From Bacteroides caecimuris (GTDB taxonomy: Bacteria > Bacteroidota > Bacteroidia > Bacteroidales > Bacteroidaceae): 64,000 nucleotides of DNA. Below, piece after piece: positions 33,054 through 42,183 of this stretch. The translations under genes and the position numbers were made by a program. The stretch covers positions 372,001-436,000 of the forward strand of contig NZ_CP015401.2 in the NCBI RefSeq assembly GCF_001688725.2, in the 5' to 3' direction. How positions within the stretch are numbered: position 1 is the stretch's first letter; every line of letters starts with the position of its first letter. A model generated the notes under the pieces. It did not search any database. It saw nothing but the letters and a program-made list of their open reading frames with translations, and was not told the origin of the DNA.

Positions 33054-35375
33054 ATGGCGATTCATTTATTAGGTATCAGGCATCATGGTCCCGGTTCATG
33101 CCGCAATGTGCTGAATTACCTGCAAGAACTGCAACCGGATTTGATTTTGGTAGAAGGTCCGGCAGAAGCAGAGGCATTGCTTGCTTGTGTGGGAAATCCG
33201 CAGATGGTTCCTCCCGTTGCGTTGTTGGCTTATCAGCCCGACGAACCGCAACGGGCAGTATTCTATCCGTTTGCTGAGTTCTCTCCGGAATGGCAGGCGA
33301 TGCGATATGCCGTACAGAATGGGGTTCCTCTTCGTTTCTTCGATTTGCCTTTGGTTTATTCGATGGCTCTCCGTAAACAGGAAGAACTGAAGGCTTCGGA
33401 AGAATTGACGGAATCCGTTGACGAACAAACAGACCCGACCGAAAAGGAAACGATCGAAATGGAAGCTGCAGAAATGGAAGTGGCGGAAGAAACAGTCACA
33501 GCGGCAGAAGAAAAGAAAGAAGAATCAATCGGCGATCCGTTTGATTGGCTGGCTCGTGCCGCCGGATGTACCGATGGAGAATCCTGGTGGGAAATGATGA
33601 TTGAACACCGAAAGGAATCTGAAGATATATTTCAGGCGGTGAAGGAAGCGGTCACTGCTCTTCGGGAAGAACTGTCCGGACAGACTTCCGCCCGTGATTT
33701 GCTTCGTGAAGCCTGGATGCGTAAAATGATACGGGCGGCACAGAAAGAAAACTTTGAGCGCATTGCCGTTGTTTGCGGTGCTTGGCATGTGCCCGCACTG
33801 GAGGATATGCCTAAAGTGAAAGAGGATAACGCATTGCTGAAAGGCTTGCCGAAAGTAAAAATAGAATGTACATGGATTCCGTGGACATATAATCGGTTGG
33901 CTCTGCGTAGCGGTTATGGCGCGGGAATCGAATCTCCGGGATGGTATCACTATCTTTGGCATCATCCGGAAGATGACGGTACGCTTTGGATAAGCCGGAT
34001 AGCCTCCTTGTTGCGGCAGAAGAATATGGATATTTCGGTGGCTCACGTCATTGAGACTGTCCGACTGGCACAAGCTACGGCCGCACTCCGAAATCTGCCC
34101 TATCCTTCACTGAACGAATATAACGAGGCTGTGACTACAGTGATGGGGTTTGGAGATGACATCCTGTTGCAAATCATTCGTGAAGAGCTCATTATCAGCA
34201 ACCGTTTGGGAAGCGTTCCCGATAATGTGCCCAAGGTGCCGTTGCTGGTAGATGTGGAGAAGACACAGAAAAGTCTGCGTGTTCCGTTCACTGCCGAAAT
34301 AAAAGAGCTGATACTGGACCTCCGCAAACCCAATGACCTCGAACGGAGTATCTTTTTTCATCGTCTGCAATTGTTGGGAATTGACTGGGCGATTCACGGA
34401 GAAATAGACGGTAAAGGTACTTTTAAAGAACAATGGACCTTATATCATAAACCGGAACAGATTATCGATATCATTGAGCGGGCGATATGGGGGAATACGG
34501 TGATGGAAGCTACCCAAAAGTATTTGCAGGCAACCATGGAGGAGATTTGTCATATTCCTGAGTTGACCGCATTATTGAACGGGGTGCTTCCGGCAGATCT
34601 TCCCGCATTGGTGGAGACTATGACCGTGCGGCTGGATGCGCTTTCGGCAGCCTCGACCGATATTCTTGAAATGATGGAAGCGATTCCCGGACTGGTGAAT
34701 ATCGTCCGTTACGGAAATGTCCGCAACCTCGACTTCTCGAAGGTAGGCAGTATGCTTGAGGCGATGGTTGCGCGTATTCTTGCAGGCGGTGTGTTGGTAT
34801 GTATCAATATTGATGAAGAAGCGGCAAGCGGTCTGCTCGACAAATTAGTTGCCACAGACTATGCCCTTTCTATTCTGAATCGGGAAGAACTGAACCGGAT
34901 GTGGCGTAATTTTATCTGTCAAATACGCTTATCGGCCAATGTCCATCCGTTATTGTCCGGTTACGCCACTCGTTTGCTGAATGATAAAGGCGAGATAACG
35001 ATGGAAGAAATGCAGGATACGTTAAGTTACTATTCGTCGGTTGGTAATTCTCCGGCAGACATGGCTTATTGGTTTGAAGGATTCCTGCGCTCTTCGGGTT
35101 CGGTGTTACTATTGGACGATCGTCTTTGGAATCTGGTAAATACTTGGGTGTGTGCGCAGGAGCAAGAGACGTTTATGGAGTTGTTGCCGATTCTGCGGCG
35201 TACTTTCAGTGAATTTACTTCGGCCGAGCGCCGTAAACTGGGAGAAAAGGCACGTCATGCCGGAACTGCCACCGCCCGTCCCCTTGCCGGAACAGAGGAT
35301 TTGAATCTCGACCGGGAAGAGGCGGCAAGAGTAATTCCGGTGATTCGTCAGTTGTTGGGACTTGAAACAAAGTAA
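33054..35375 (+). CDS. DUF5682-family protein, possibly TraB/EreA-like hydrolase fold
   Basis: The 773-residue product is the largest of the operon. Its first 260 residues carry GIRHHGPGS (7-14, His10 and His11), ILVEGP with Glu34, LRFFDLP, a helix with REAWMRKMI, and VCGAWHVPALE with His245. This order resembles the His/Glu/His signature of the TraB/PrgY/GumN and erythromycin-esterase-like fold, so a hydrolase is possible; that is a comparison of motifs, not a proven homology. Residues 111-160 form a Glu-rich linker. The remaining 500 residues are helical and unassigned. It begins 12 bases after the MoxR gene and ends 10 bases before the VWA start. Confidence 0.75.
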   Translation: MAIHLLGIRHHGPGSCRNVLNYLQELQPDLILVEGPAEAEALLACVGNPQMVPPVALLAYQPDEPQRAVFYPFAEFSPEWQAMRYAVQNGVPLRFFDLPLVYSMALRKQEELKASEELTESVDEQTDPTEKETIEMEAAEMEVAEETVTAAEEKKEESIGDPFDWLARAAGCTDGESWWEMMIEHRKESEDIFQAVKEAVTALREELSGQTSARDLLREAWMRKMIRAAQKENFERIAVVCGAWHVPALEDMPKVKEDNALLKGLPKVKIECTWIPWTYNRLALRSGYGAGIESPGWYHYLWHHPEDDGTLWISRIASLLRQKNMDISVAHVIETVRLAQATAALRNLPYPSLNEYNEAVTTVMGFGDDILLQIIREELIISNRLGSVPDNVPKVPLLVDVEKTQKSLRVPFTAEIKELILDLRKPNDLERSIFFHRLQLLGIDWAIHGEIDGKGTFKEQWTLYHKPEQIIDIIERAIWGNTVMEATQKYLQATMEEICHIPELTALLNGVLPADLPALVETMTVRLDALSAASTDILEMMEAIPGLVNIVRYGNVRNLDFSKVGSMLEAMVARILAGGVLVCINIDEEAASGLLDKLVATDYALSILNREELNRMWRNFICQIRLSANVHPLLSGYATRLLNDKGEITMEEMQDTLSYYSSVGNSPADMAYWFEGFLRSSGSVLLLDDRLWNLVNTWVCAQEQETFMELLPILRRTFSEFTSAERRKLGEKARHAGTATARPLAGTEDLNLDREEAARVIPVIRQLLGLETK

Positions 35376-35385
35376 AAGAAAAGAA

Positions 35386-36516
35386 ATGGAAGAAGAATTA
35401 CTGAAAAGATGGCGTTTGATATTGGGGGGTGATGAGGCCGATGGTACAGGCGTATCGTTGAGCGTGGAAGAACGGCGGATCGACCAATCCTTGGAAGCCG
35501 TATATGATAGCGACAGGAGGGGAGGGCTGGGCTCCTCGGCTCCCAAAGTCAGCCGATGGCTGGGGGAGATTCGTGAGTTTTTCCCACAGACAGTGGTGCA
35601 GGTGATTCAGCGGGATGCCATCAAACGGTTGAATCTGACTACGTTGCTTACAGAAAAGGAGATGTTGGAAACGGTGGTTCCCGATGTGCATCTGGTGGCT
35701 ACCTTGATGTCTTTAAGTCAGGTGATTCCGGAGAAGAATAAAGAGATGGCGCGTCAGGTAGTCCGTCGGGTGGTTGATGAATTGCTCCGCAAACTGTCGG
35801 CACCTACCCAACAGGCGGTGACCGGTGCGTTGAATCGCTCCGCCCGTCGCCGGAATCCCCGCTATAATGAAATAGACTGGAAAACAACCATTACGAAGAA
35901 CCTGAAAAATTACCAGCCTGAGTATAAGACGATTATTCCTGAAATACGTATCGGATACGGCCGTAAGAGGAAAGCCATGAAAGATATCATTCTGTGTTTG
36001 GACCAGAGTGGTTCTATGGGGACATCCGTGATTTACTCCGGCATTTTCGGTTCTGTATTGGCGTCTATTCCGGCTGTCTCTACCCGAATGGTCGTGTTTG
36101 ACACGGCGGTTGTCGACCTTACGGACGATTTGCAAGACCCTGTCGATTTGCTTTTTGGGGTGCAACTGGGCGGAGGGACGGATATTGCCCGGGCTTTGAC
36201 TTATTGTCAAGGCATAGTGACCCGCCCGCAAGATACAGTGCTCGTATTGGTGACCGACCTTTATGAAGGGGGCGATCCGCGAGAGATGCGAAAGAGGTTT
36301 GCGTCTCTTGTCGACAGCGGCGTGCAACTGATTGTGTTGCCGGCATTGAATGATGATGGTGCTCCGTCTTATGACAAGAACCATGCGGAGTTTTTAGCTT
36401 CTATCGGCGTACCTACTTTCGCCTGCACTCCGGATAAGTTTCCCGACCTGATGGCGGCTGCTCTTAGCAAACAGGATATCGGTATGTGGGTTTCTCAAAA
36501 CATAAAGATGTCCTGA
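35386..36516 (+). CDS. VWA-domain protein, last gene of the operon
   Basis: The start is taken as ATG 35386 (MEEELLKRWRLILGG), giving 376 residues. A TTG at 35362 would add eight residues and overlap DUF5682 by 14 bases. The N-terminal half is helical. The von Willebrand A domain begins near residue 200 and has a complete metal-ion-dependent adhesion site: DQSGSMG, the Thr in GGGTDIARAL, and the Asp in LVTDLYEGGDP. A conserved basic region, RSARRRNPRYNEIDW, links the halves. VWA partners of MoxR ATPases act as substrate or metal adaptors. A terminator follows after 32 bases, closing the operon. Confidence 0.88.
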   Translation: MEEELLKRWRLILGGDEADGTGVSLSVEERRIDQSLEAVYDSDRRGGLGSSAPKVSRWLGEIREFFPQTVVQVIQRDAIKRLNLTTLLTEKEMLETVVPDVHLVATLMSLSQVIPEKNKEMARQVVRRVVDELLRKLSAPTQQAVTGALNRSARRRNPRYNEIDWKTTITKNLKNYQPEYKTIIPEIRIGYGRKRKAMKDIILCLDQSGSMGTSVIYSGIFGSVLASIPAVSTRMVVFDTAVVDLTDDLQDPVDLLFGVQLGGGTDIARALTYCQGIVTRPQDTVLVLVTDLYEGGDPREMRKRFASLVDSGVQLIVLPALNDDGAPSYDKNHAEFLASIGVPTFACTPDKFPDLMAAALSKQDIGMWVSQNIKMS

Positions 36517-36548
36517 CAATCGAATACCGGATATTCGGTGGCAACGAA

Positions 36549-36585
36549 AAAGGCCGTTCCTCGTTGTGAAGAACAGCCTTTCTTG
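36549..36585. terminator. Terminator between the VWA gene and mdh
   Basis: AAAGGC-C-GTTC (36549-36559) pairs with GAAC-A-GCCTTT (36571-36582), flanked by A residues before and T residues after, so it can serve both converging units. Confidence 0.8.
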
Positions 36586-36607
36586 ATATATAAAGTAAGG
36601 GGATTAA

Positions 36608-37549
36608 TTACAGAGCACCTACTTCTTTCAAAGCAGCGTTCGTTCCGTGAACAGCTTTTGCGCTAGCTGCGAACTTAGCTTTTTCGTCTTCGTTCAGGTT
36701 CAGTTCAACGATTTTTTCGATACCGTTCTTGCCAAGGATTACAGGAACGCCGATGCAAAGATCTGATTCGCCGTATTCACCTTCCAATAATACAGAACAA
36801 GGAATCATCTTCTTTTGGTCATGAAGGATAGATTCAACTACGAATGCTCCTGCTGCACCCGGTGCATACCATGCAGAAGTACCCAGCAATTTAGTCAGCG
36901 TAGCACCACCTACCATAGTAGCAGCAGCAACTTCTTCCAATTTCTCTGCAGAGATGAAATTAGCTACAGGCATACCTTTGTAAGTAGCGAAACGAGTCAA
37001 AGGAATCATCGTAGTATCACCGTGACCACCGATAACCATACCTTCTACTTCGTTAGCGTTGCAACCGATAGCTTGAGACAAGAAATATTTGAAACGAGAG
37101 CTATCCAAAGCACCACCCATACCGATTACACGGTTTTTCGGCAAGCCCAGAGCCTTCAATGCCAAATAAGTCATTGTATCCATCGGGTTAGAAATAACAA
37201 CGATGATAGCGTTAGGAGAATATTTCAACAGGTTTTCTGCTACCGACTTAACGATACCAGCGTTCACACCGATCAATTCTTCACGAGTCATACCCGGTTT
37301 ACGAGGAATACCTGAAGTAATCACAACAACGTCAGAGTTAGCAGTTTGAGCATAGTCGTTAGTGCAGCCTACCAATGTAGTGTCGAAACCCAGCAATTGA
37401 GCTGTCTGCATCATATCCATTGCTTTACCTTCTGAAACGCCTTCTTTAACGTCCAGCATTACTACTTCGTCTGCTACTTCATTAAAAGCAAGTACATTTG
37501 CACATGTAGCACCTACGTTACCTGCGCCTACTACGGTTACTTTTGACAT
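36608..37549 (-). CDS. mdh: Malate dehydrogenase
   Basis: This NAD-dependent enzyme interconverts malate and oxaloacetate, here mainly in the reductive branch to succinate. The 313-residue product is of the lactate-dehydrogenase-like MDH type. The nucleotide motif is VVGAGNVGATCANVLA. The substrate loop includes TSGIPRKPGMTREELI (three Arg/Lys for the dicarboxylate), VVISNPMDTMTYLALK, and the catalytic His in VIGGHGDTTMIPL. Arg in the loop plus the 313-residue length supports malate over lactate. It has its own promoter and a shared terminator with the VWA gene. Confidence 0.95.
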   Translation of the reverse strand: MSKVTVVGAGNVGATCANVLAFNEVADEVVMLDVKEGVSEGKAMDMMQTAQLLGFDTTLVGCTNDYAQTANSDVVVITSGIPRKPGMTREELIGVNAGIVKSVAENLLKYSPNAIIVVISNPMDTMTYLALKALGLPKNRVIGMGGALDSSRFKYFLSQAIGCNANEVEGMVIGGHGDTTMIPLTRFATYKGMPVANFISAEKLEEVAAATMVGGATLTKLLGTSAWYAPGAAGAFVVESILHDQKKMIPCSVLLEGEYGESDLCIGVPVILGKNGIEKIVELNLNEDEKAKFAASAKAVHGTNAALKEVGAL

Positions 37550-37598
37550 AATACTATATATTTAAAAAGTTGATAATTTGTTTTATCTTTTAGCGCGA

Positions 37599-37630
37599 CA
37601 AAATTACAACGATAATCCTGATTAAAGAAA
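37599..37630 (-). promoter_or_regulatory. Promoter of mdh
   Basis: On the minus strand TTTC (37630-37627), 20 bases, then TAATTTTG (37606-37599). The -33 box differs from TTTG at its last base. The leader is about 40 bases. Confidence 0.65.
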
Positions 37631-37677
37631 TTTTTCCGTAATAATTTTAGTTAAAGGTCAAACTTCCTAATAATATG

Positions 37678-37726
37678 ACGTCAGTTTGATATAAGCCATG
37701 CGGGCGAACTTATATCGAACTGACGT
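37678..37726. repeat. Inverted-repeat element 1 between mdh and the coiled-coil gene
   Basis: Arms of 18 bases at 37678-37695 (ACGTCAGTTTGATATAAG) and 37709-37726 are inverted with one mismatch around a 13-base loop. No open frame uses this region, and no T tract follows. Confidence 0.75.
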
Positions 37727-37856
37727 TAATATAATAGGTAGGATGAAAAGTTTGGGCAAAGGAAGCTGTTTGAGGTACGGTTATAAACCGAATGTAGCTA
37801 TAGTGAGAGTGCACTGTTATGGAGAATTGTTTATTTAGCCATTTTTTTATAGCTGC

Positions 37857-37974
37857 TTGCCTATTCGGATTTACTTCGTTCGCTACTATTACTTCGTTTC
37901 ACTATAGTTATACGCAAGAGTAACTATAGTTAAACGAAGTAAAAATAGGCAGTGGAGTTAATAATAGTAGGCAA
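37857..37974. repeat. Inverted-repeat element 2, nested cruciform
   Basis: Arms of 22 bases at 37889-37910 and 37921-37942 are inverted with a single mismatch around a 10-base loop and centre on ACTATAGTTA. An outer pair, TTGCCTA (37857-37863) and TAGGCAA (37968-37974), frames it. ATTTACTTCGTT is partly duplicated at 37870-37880 and 37888-37898. The element and its neighbour fill the 620-base gap, which has no gene. Confidence 0.75.
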
Positions 37975-38112
37975 TAAGATAAGTTTAATTGGCATCTTGG
38001 CGAAAAAAGGTGTTTGAGTGCTTTGCTTTTGCCAATTTGAATAAATTAGCAAGCAAATAAGTTAAAATTATATGGATTAGCAGCGGGGGATAAAAAACTC
38101 TCTGTATTTCTG

Positions 38113-38143
38113 CTTGACTTCTGTTGCGAAATGATTACTTTTG
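38113..38143 (+). promoter_or_regulatory. Promoter of the coiled-coil membrane protein
   Basis: CTTG at 38113-38116, 19 bases, then TACTTTTG at 38136-38143. The ATG at 38124 lies between the boxes and cannot be the start, which sets it at 38172. Confidence 0.75.
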
Positions 38144-38171
38144 CGCACGTTATCAATTCACAACTGAAACT

Positions 38172-39044
38172 ATGAGTAAAAAAAGCCTTCTTATTGCGGC
38201 CGTGGCTATCTTGGTGATAGCTATTATTGGTATTACTTATTTATTGTTTACCGAAAAAAAAGCTAATCGGGAGTTAGTGCAGGAATTCCAATTGGATAAG
38301 GAAGATCTGGAAAACGAATATAGTCGTTTTGTGCAAGAATATGATGAATTGAAGTTTAAGGTTACTAATGACTCGTTGGGAGTATTATTGGAGCAGGAAC
38401 AGTTGAAGACCCAACGTCTATTGGAAGAACTTCGTACTGTGAAGAGTTCGAATGCAACAGAGATTCGTCGTCTAAAGAAAGAATTGGCTACCTTGCGTAA
38501 AGTAATGGTTGGTTATATTAATCAGATTGATTCACTAAATAAACTGGCTGCACAACAGAAACAGGTCATTGCAGAAGTAACACAAAAATATAATCAGGCT
38601 TCACAACAAATCAGCAGTCTTTCCGAAGAAAAGAAAAATCTGGATAAGAAGGTGACGTTGGCAGCGCAACTTGATGCAACTAATATTCGTATCGAACCAC
38701 GTAATAAACGTGGTAAAGTGGCTAAGAAAGTGAAGGATATTGTGAAATTGGCTATTAGTTTTACCATTGTGAAAAATATAACCGCTGAAAATGGTGAGCG
38801 TACCATTTATGTGCGTATTGCCAAACCGGATAATGATGTGTTGACCAAAAGTGCATCAAATACATTTCCTTATGAGAACCGTACATTGGCTTATTCTATC
38901 AAGAAGTATATTGATTATAACGGGGAAGAGCAGAATGTGAACGTATTTTGGGATGTAGAAGAATTCCTGTATGCCGGAAACTACCGTGTTGATATCTTCG
39001 AAGGTGGCAATCTGATCGGTTCGCAGTCGTTTACATTAAATTAA
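38172..39044 (+). CDS. Membrane-anchored coiled-coil protein, unknown function
   Basis: From ATG 38172 (MSKKSLLIAAVAILVIAIIG) the product has 290 residues. One membrane anchor lies at residues 6-28, with a Lys-rich flank. A long coiled coil follows from about 32 to 170, rich in Glu, Lys, Leu and Gln (RLLEELRTVKSSNATEIRRL, then ISSLSEEKKNLDKKV). The C-terminal domain of about 110 residues is beta-rich with ITAENGERTIYVRIAKPDND, VFWDVEEFLYAGNYRVDI and SQSFTLN; this has an Ig-like look. Topology is probably N-in with the coil outside the inner membrane. I do not recognise a named family. Confidence 0.75.
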   Translation: MSKKSLLIAAVAILVIAIIGITYLLFTEKKANRELVQEFQLDKEDLENEYSRFVQEYDELKFKVTNDSLGVLLEQEQLKTQRLLEELRTVKSSNATEIRRLKKELATLRKVMVGYINQIDSLNKLAAQQKQVIAEVTQKYNQASQQISSLSEEKKNLDKKVTLAAQLDATNIRIEPRNKRGKVAKKVKDIVKLAISFTIVKNITAENGERTIYVRIAKPDNDVLTKSASNTFPYENRTLAYSIKKYIDYNGEEQNVNVFWDVEEFLYAGNYRVDIFEGGNLIGSQSFTLN

Positions 39045-39679
39045 TATCAGGGTATTATTTTTCTCTACCGATATTTTAATTTTCTTCTATATTAACTAAC
39101 CCGATGGTCTGTTTTTAATATTTCTTCGGGTAACAGCTGTTCTTTTATGGATGAACTGGGGAAAGAACTGCATAAATAATCGCAATAATATACAGAAAAT
39201 AGGGTGAATGTAGCATGAATTTGCATACAATATGCGGCTTTTTAATCGTAGAAGCCTTCGTTGGATTAAAATCAACGAGATGTCCCTCACCGAGGAAGCA
39301 TAAGTTCTTCGGTGAGGGACAACTCTTTTCTCGGTGAGGAACTCATATGGGAATGATTGGAAGCAGTTTTTCTCTCTAGTTTGTATGCGAATAAAGATAA
39401 GGAGAAATTGATAAAATGAAGGACTGTTGTCTATAAAAGAATGATTTGTAAATGCAATCAGTATAATTTTAATTTTATTGAGTAAATATAAGGGGAAATT
39501 ATGTTAATCTAATTTCTGAAGATAGTAAATCTTGGCCCTTCTTCTCTTTAGTTGGAATCTATACCCAATTTGTTGCATTCCCAACAACTTGAATGTCCCT
39601 TTTTTTTAGAAGTTCTATTTTTAAGTACCGTATAGTTGAATCGGGTGATGAGGAATAACGGTTGCATAATGTGAACTGC
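39045..39679. other. Gene-poor gap before nadK, apart from the 22-bp repeats
   Basis: Apart from the repeat units at 39285-39350, this 635-base gap shows no recognisable gene. A short minus-strand frame near 39510-39625 (KIELLKKRDIQVVGNATNWV, then stop) looks like a piece of a protein, perhaps a mobile-element remnant, but is too short to assign. Confidence 0.4.
39285..39350. repeat. 22-bp-period degenerate tandem repeat, locus B (3 units)
   Basis: Units carry GAGG words at 39292, 39314 and 39336, spaced by exactly 22 bases: CCTCACCGAGGAAG, then CTTCGGTGAGGGAC, then TCTCGGTGAGGAAC. Units 1 and 2 are also inverted with respect to each other (TGTCCCTCACCGA with TCGGTGAGGGACA), so they can form a hairpin. 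The period equals that of the units at 20547 and 52471. Confidence 0.7.
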
Positions 39680-40549
39680 TTACCGTCTTCCGTCAGCTCC
39701 CCACATCATTTTGCTGCGGAGTGTATCGAAAAAAATGTGATTAAAACGTTTCACTACCTTTATGCTGTAATCTGCCCGACGGATGGTTAGTTGAGTCGTT
39801 TCTTTGCAAGTCTCGCTCCTCCCGTCAATGGCGACGAGGAAGTTGTGACTTCTGCTTTCTACATCTAATGTAATCTCCCAGTCATCCCGAATAACGATAG
39901 GGCGGACGTTGAGACTATGTGGAGCCACCGGAGTGATGGCAATAGTGTTGGAATGAGGGACGATGATCGGGCCTCCTACACTCAAAGAGTAGGCTGTGGA
40001 ACCTGTTGGAGTGGCAATTACTAATCCGTCAGCTTGATAAGTATTCAGATACGCGCCATTAATAGCTGTCCGGATACTAATCATTGAGGAGCTGTCTCGT
40101 TTGAGAATAGCTATTTCGTTGAGGGCATAAGGAGAATCTTGGAGATGTTTGTCGTTGCAGATCAACTGAAGTACACTTCGTTCCTCCACACTATATCTGC
40201 CGTTTTGGATTTCATCAAATGTTTCCTCCATTTCCTCCGGCGAAATATCTGCCAGAAATCCTAAACGTCCTGTGTTAATTCCCAAAATAGGAATCCCTTT
40301 TCTTCCTACGCGGCGGGCAGCTTTCAGAAATGTTCCGTCGCCTCCGATGCTGATTACCATATCGGCAGTAAAATCATCACCATCAAATAATTGATCTGCT
40401 TTAATATCCATATTTTCAGAAACTAGGAATTGATAAAATTCCCTGCACATACCAATCTCTGCTCCCTGTTTCTTTAAAAGTTTAAACAAGGTGACAGCAT
40501 GAGAGGACTTTTTAGCCTGATAAGTATTTCCGAAAATGGCGAATCTCAT
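39680..40549 (-). CDS. nadK: NAD kinase
   Basis: NadK phosphorylates NAD+ to NADP+. The start is placed at ATG 40549 ([15 protein letters not shown]), giving 289 residues of usual length. The open frame runs 59 codons further, but that part is hydrophobic noise and would overlap the divergent pdxJ promoter and start. The diagnostic GGDGT is in [15 protein letters not shown], followed by [20 protein letters not shown], the Asp-containing [20 protein letters not shown], and a C-terminal beta domain. The gene is monocistronic and divergent from pdxJ. Confidence 0.95.
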   Translation of the reverse strand: MRFAIFGNTYQAKKSSHAVTLFKLLKKQGAEIGMCREFYQFLVSENMDIKADQLFDGDDFTADMVISIGGDGTFLKAARRVGRKGIPILGINTGRLGFLADISPEEMEETFDEIQNGRYSVEERSVLQLICNDKHLQDSPYALNEIAILKRDSSSMISIRTAINGAYLNTYQADGLVIATPTGSTAYSLSVGGPIIVPHSNTIAITPVAPHSLNVRPIVIRDDWEITLDVESRSHNFLVAIDGRSETCKETTQLTIRRADYSIKVVKRFNHIFFDTLRSKMMWGADGRR

Positions 40550-40668
40550 AAGCAATATCATTAGTTTAGGATGCAAATTTGGCATTTTTTCTTGGATTTC
40601 TACTTTAAATAACCAAAAAAGAAACGAGAATGCGTTTCGTATTATTAGGCAACTAATAATAATATTTG

Positions 40669-40676
40669 TATTTTTG
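40669..40676 (+). promoter_or_regulatory. -7 element of pdxJ
   Basis: TATTTTTG at 40669-40676 fits TAnnTTTG, 21 bases before the pdxJ ATG. The -33 box is poor (TTAG near 40645). Confidence 0.5.
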
Positions 40677-40697
40677 CGGCAAATATAACGTAGAACT

Positions 40698-41414
40698 ATG
40701 ACTAAATTAAGTGTAAATATAAACAAGATTGCTACGCTAAGGAATGCTCGCGGAGGAAATGTCCCCGATGTAGTGAAGGTAGCACTTGATTGTGAATCTT
40801 TTGGTGCAGACGGTATTACAGTTCATCCTCGTCCGGATGAACGTCACATACGTCGTTCGGATGTATATGATTTGCGCCCTTTGCTGCGCACGGAGTTTAA
40901 TATCGAAGGTTATCCCGCTCCGGAATTTATTGACCTGGTGTTGAAAGTTAAACCTCATCAAGTAACTTTGGTCCCCGACGATCCTTCACAGATTACTTCT
41001 AATTCCGGTTGGGACACCAAAGCAAATCTGGAATTCCTGACTGAAGTGCTCGATCAGTTTAACAGCGCCGGTATTCGTACTTCCGTTTTTGTGGCAGCCG
41101 ACCCTGAAATGGTGGAATATGCTGCGAAAGCAGGGGCGGATCGTGTCGAACTGTATACCGAACCATACGCAGCGAACTATCCGAAAAATCCGGAAGCTGC
41201 CATCGCTCCTTTTATCGAAGCCGCGAAGACTGCCCGTAAACTAGGTATCGGTTTGAACGCCGGACACGACTTGAGTATGGTTAATTTAAATTATTTCTAT
41301 AAAAACATTCCTTGGGTGGATGAAGTCTCCATCGGACATGCGTTGATTAGCGATGCATTGTATCTGGGACTCGAACGTACCATTCAGGAATATAAAAACT
41401 GTCTACGCTCATGA
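40698..41414 (+). CDS. pdxJ: Pyridoxine 5'-phosphate synthase
   Basis: PdxJ condenses 1-deoxyxylulose 5-phosphate with 3-amino-2-oxopropyl phosphate in the DXP-dependent vitamin B6 route. The 238-residue TIM barrel has the active-site [12 protein letters not shown]. It continues with [36 protein letters not shown], the phosphate-binding VELYTEPYA, and [16 protein letters not shown], ending in [13 protein letters not shown]. It overlaps the next gene by the four-base ATGA, so the vitamin gene and the TonB-energising genes are translationally linked. Confidence 0.95.
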   Translation: MTKLSVNINKIATLRNARGGNVPDVVKVALDCESFGADGITVHPRPDERHIRRSDVYDLRPLLRTEFNIEGYPAPEFIDLVLKVKPHQVTLVPDDPSQITSNSGWDTKANLEFLTEVLDQFNSAGIRTSVFVAADPEMVEYAAKAGADRVELYTEPYAANYPKNPEAAIAPFIEAAKTARKLGIGLNAGHDLSMVNLNYFYKNIPWVDEVSIGHALISDALYLGLERTIQEYKNCLRS

Positions 41415-42130
41415 ATGCAATGATCTTGTTAGCCCAAGGGGCTATGAATATCGCCGACTCGCTGGCTACTGCCAATCCCGTATTGACGGAAGTAAACGCT
41501 CCTGAAATGAACATGCTTGATATGGCTATCAAGGGCGGATGGATTATGATTGTACTAGGGGTACTGTCTGTTGTCTGTTTCTATATCCTGTTTGAACGTA
41601 ACTACATGATTCGCAAGGCTGGAAAAGAGGACCCTATGTTTATGGAGCGGATTAAAGACTATATCCATAGTGGTGAGATCAAAGCAGCTATTAACTATTG
41701 CCGCACAATGAATACCCCTTCGGCACGTATGATAGAAAAAGGTATCAGCCGTTTGGGACGTCCTATTAACGATGTGCAGGTAGCCATTGAGAATGTAGGT
41801 AATATTGAAGTGGCGAAACTGGAAAAAGGATTGACTGTAATGGCAACTATTTCCGGAGGTGCTCCGATGCTCGGATTCCTCGGCACGGTGACTGGTATGG
41901 TACGTGCATTCTACGAAATGGCGAATGCCGGAAGCGGTAACATCGATATCACTTTGCTTTCCGGTGGTATCTATGAAGCCATGATTACTACGGTCGGTGG
42001 TCTGATTGTCGGTATCATTGCTATGTTTGCCTACAATTATCTGGTGATGCTGGTAGACCGCGTGGTAAATAAAATGGAGTCTCGTACCATGGAGTTCATG
42101 GACTTGTTGAACGAGCCGGCGGGAAAATGA
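41411..42130 (+). CDS. exbB: ExbB/TolQ-type proton-channel protein
   Basis: ExbB forms the pentameric inner-membrane ring that powers TonB with proton flow. The 239-residue product has a first membrane segment near residues 38-60 ([20 protein letters not shown]) and a cytoplasmic loop. The diagnostic pair of C-terminal segments follows: [21 protein letters not shown], shown in part as [19 protein letters not shown], and [20 protein letters not shown]. The conserved Thr in TVTGM lines the channel. The N-terminus is longer than in E. coli. Its genes are in the order exbB-exbD-tonB after pdxJ. Confidence 0.93.
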   Translation: MNAMILLAQGAMNIADSLATANPVLTEVNAPEMNMLDMAIKGGWIMIVLGVLSVVCFYILFERNYMIRKAGKEDPMFMERIKDYIHSGEIKAAINYCRTMNTPSARMIEKGISRLGRPINDVQVAIENVGNIEVAKLEKGLTVMATISGGAPMLGFLGTVTGMVRAFYEMANAGSGNIDITLLSGGIYEAMITTVGGLIVGIIAMFAYNYLVMLVDRVVNKMESRTMEFMDLLNEPAGK

Positions 42131-42183
42131 ACCGGTATTCCAATCTGTTAATCACTAATCACTAACCCCTAATCAAACATAAA

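Noticed and set aside
36815..37315. Plus-strand open frame opposite mdh
   Set aside because: Cys/Ser/His-rich shadow of a conserved dehydrogenase on the other strand.
39510..39625. Transposase-like peptide fragment on the minus strand
   Set aside because: Only about 20 residues resemble a protein, and no terminal inverted repeats or other frame support an insertion sequence.
40550..40726. 59-codon extension of NAD kinase
   Set aside because: It is hydrophobic and crosses the divergent pdxJ start and promoter; MRFAIFGN at 40549 is the family start.
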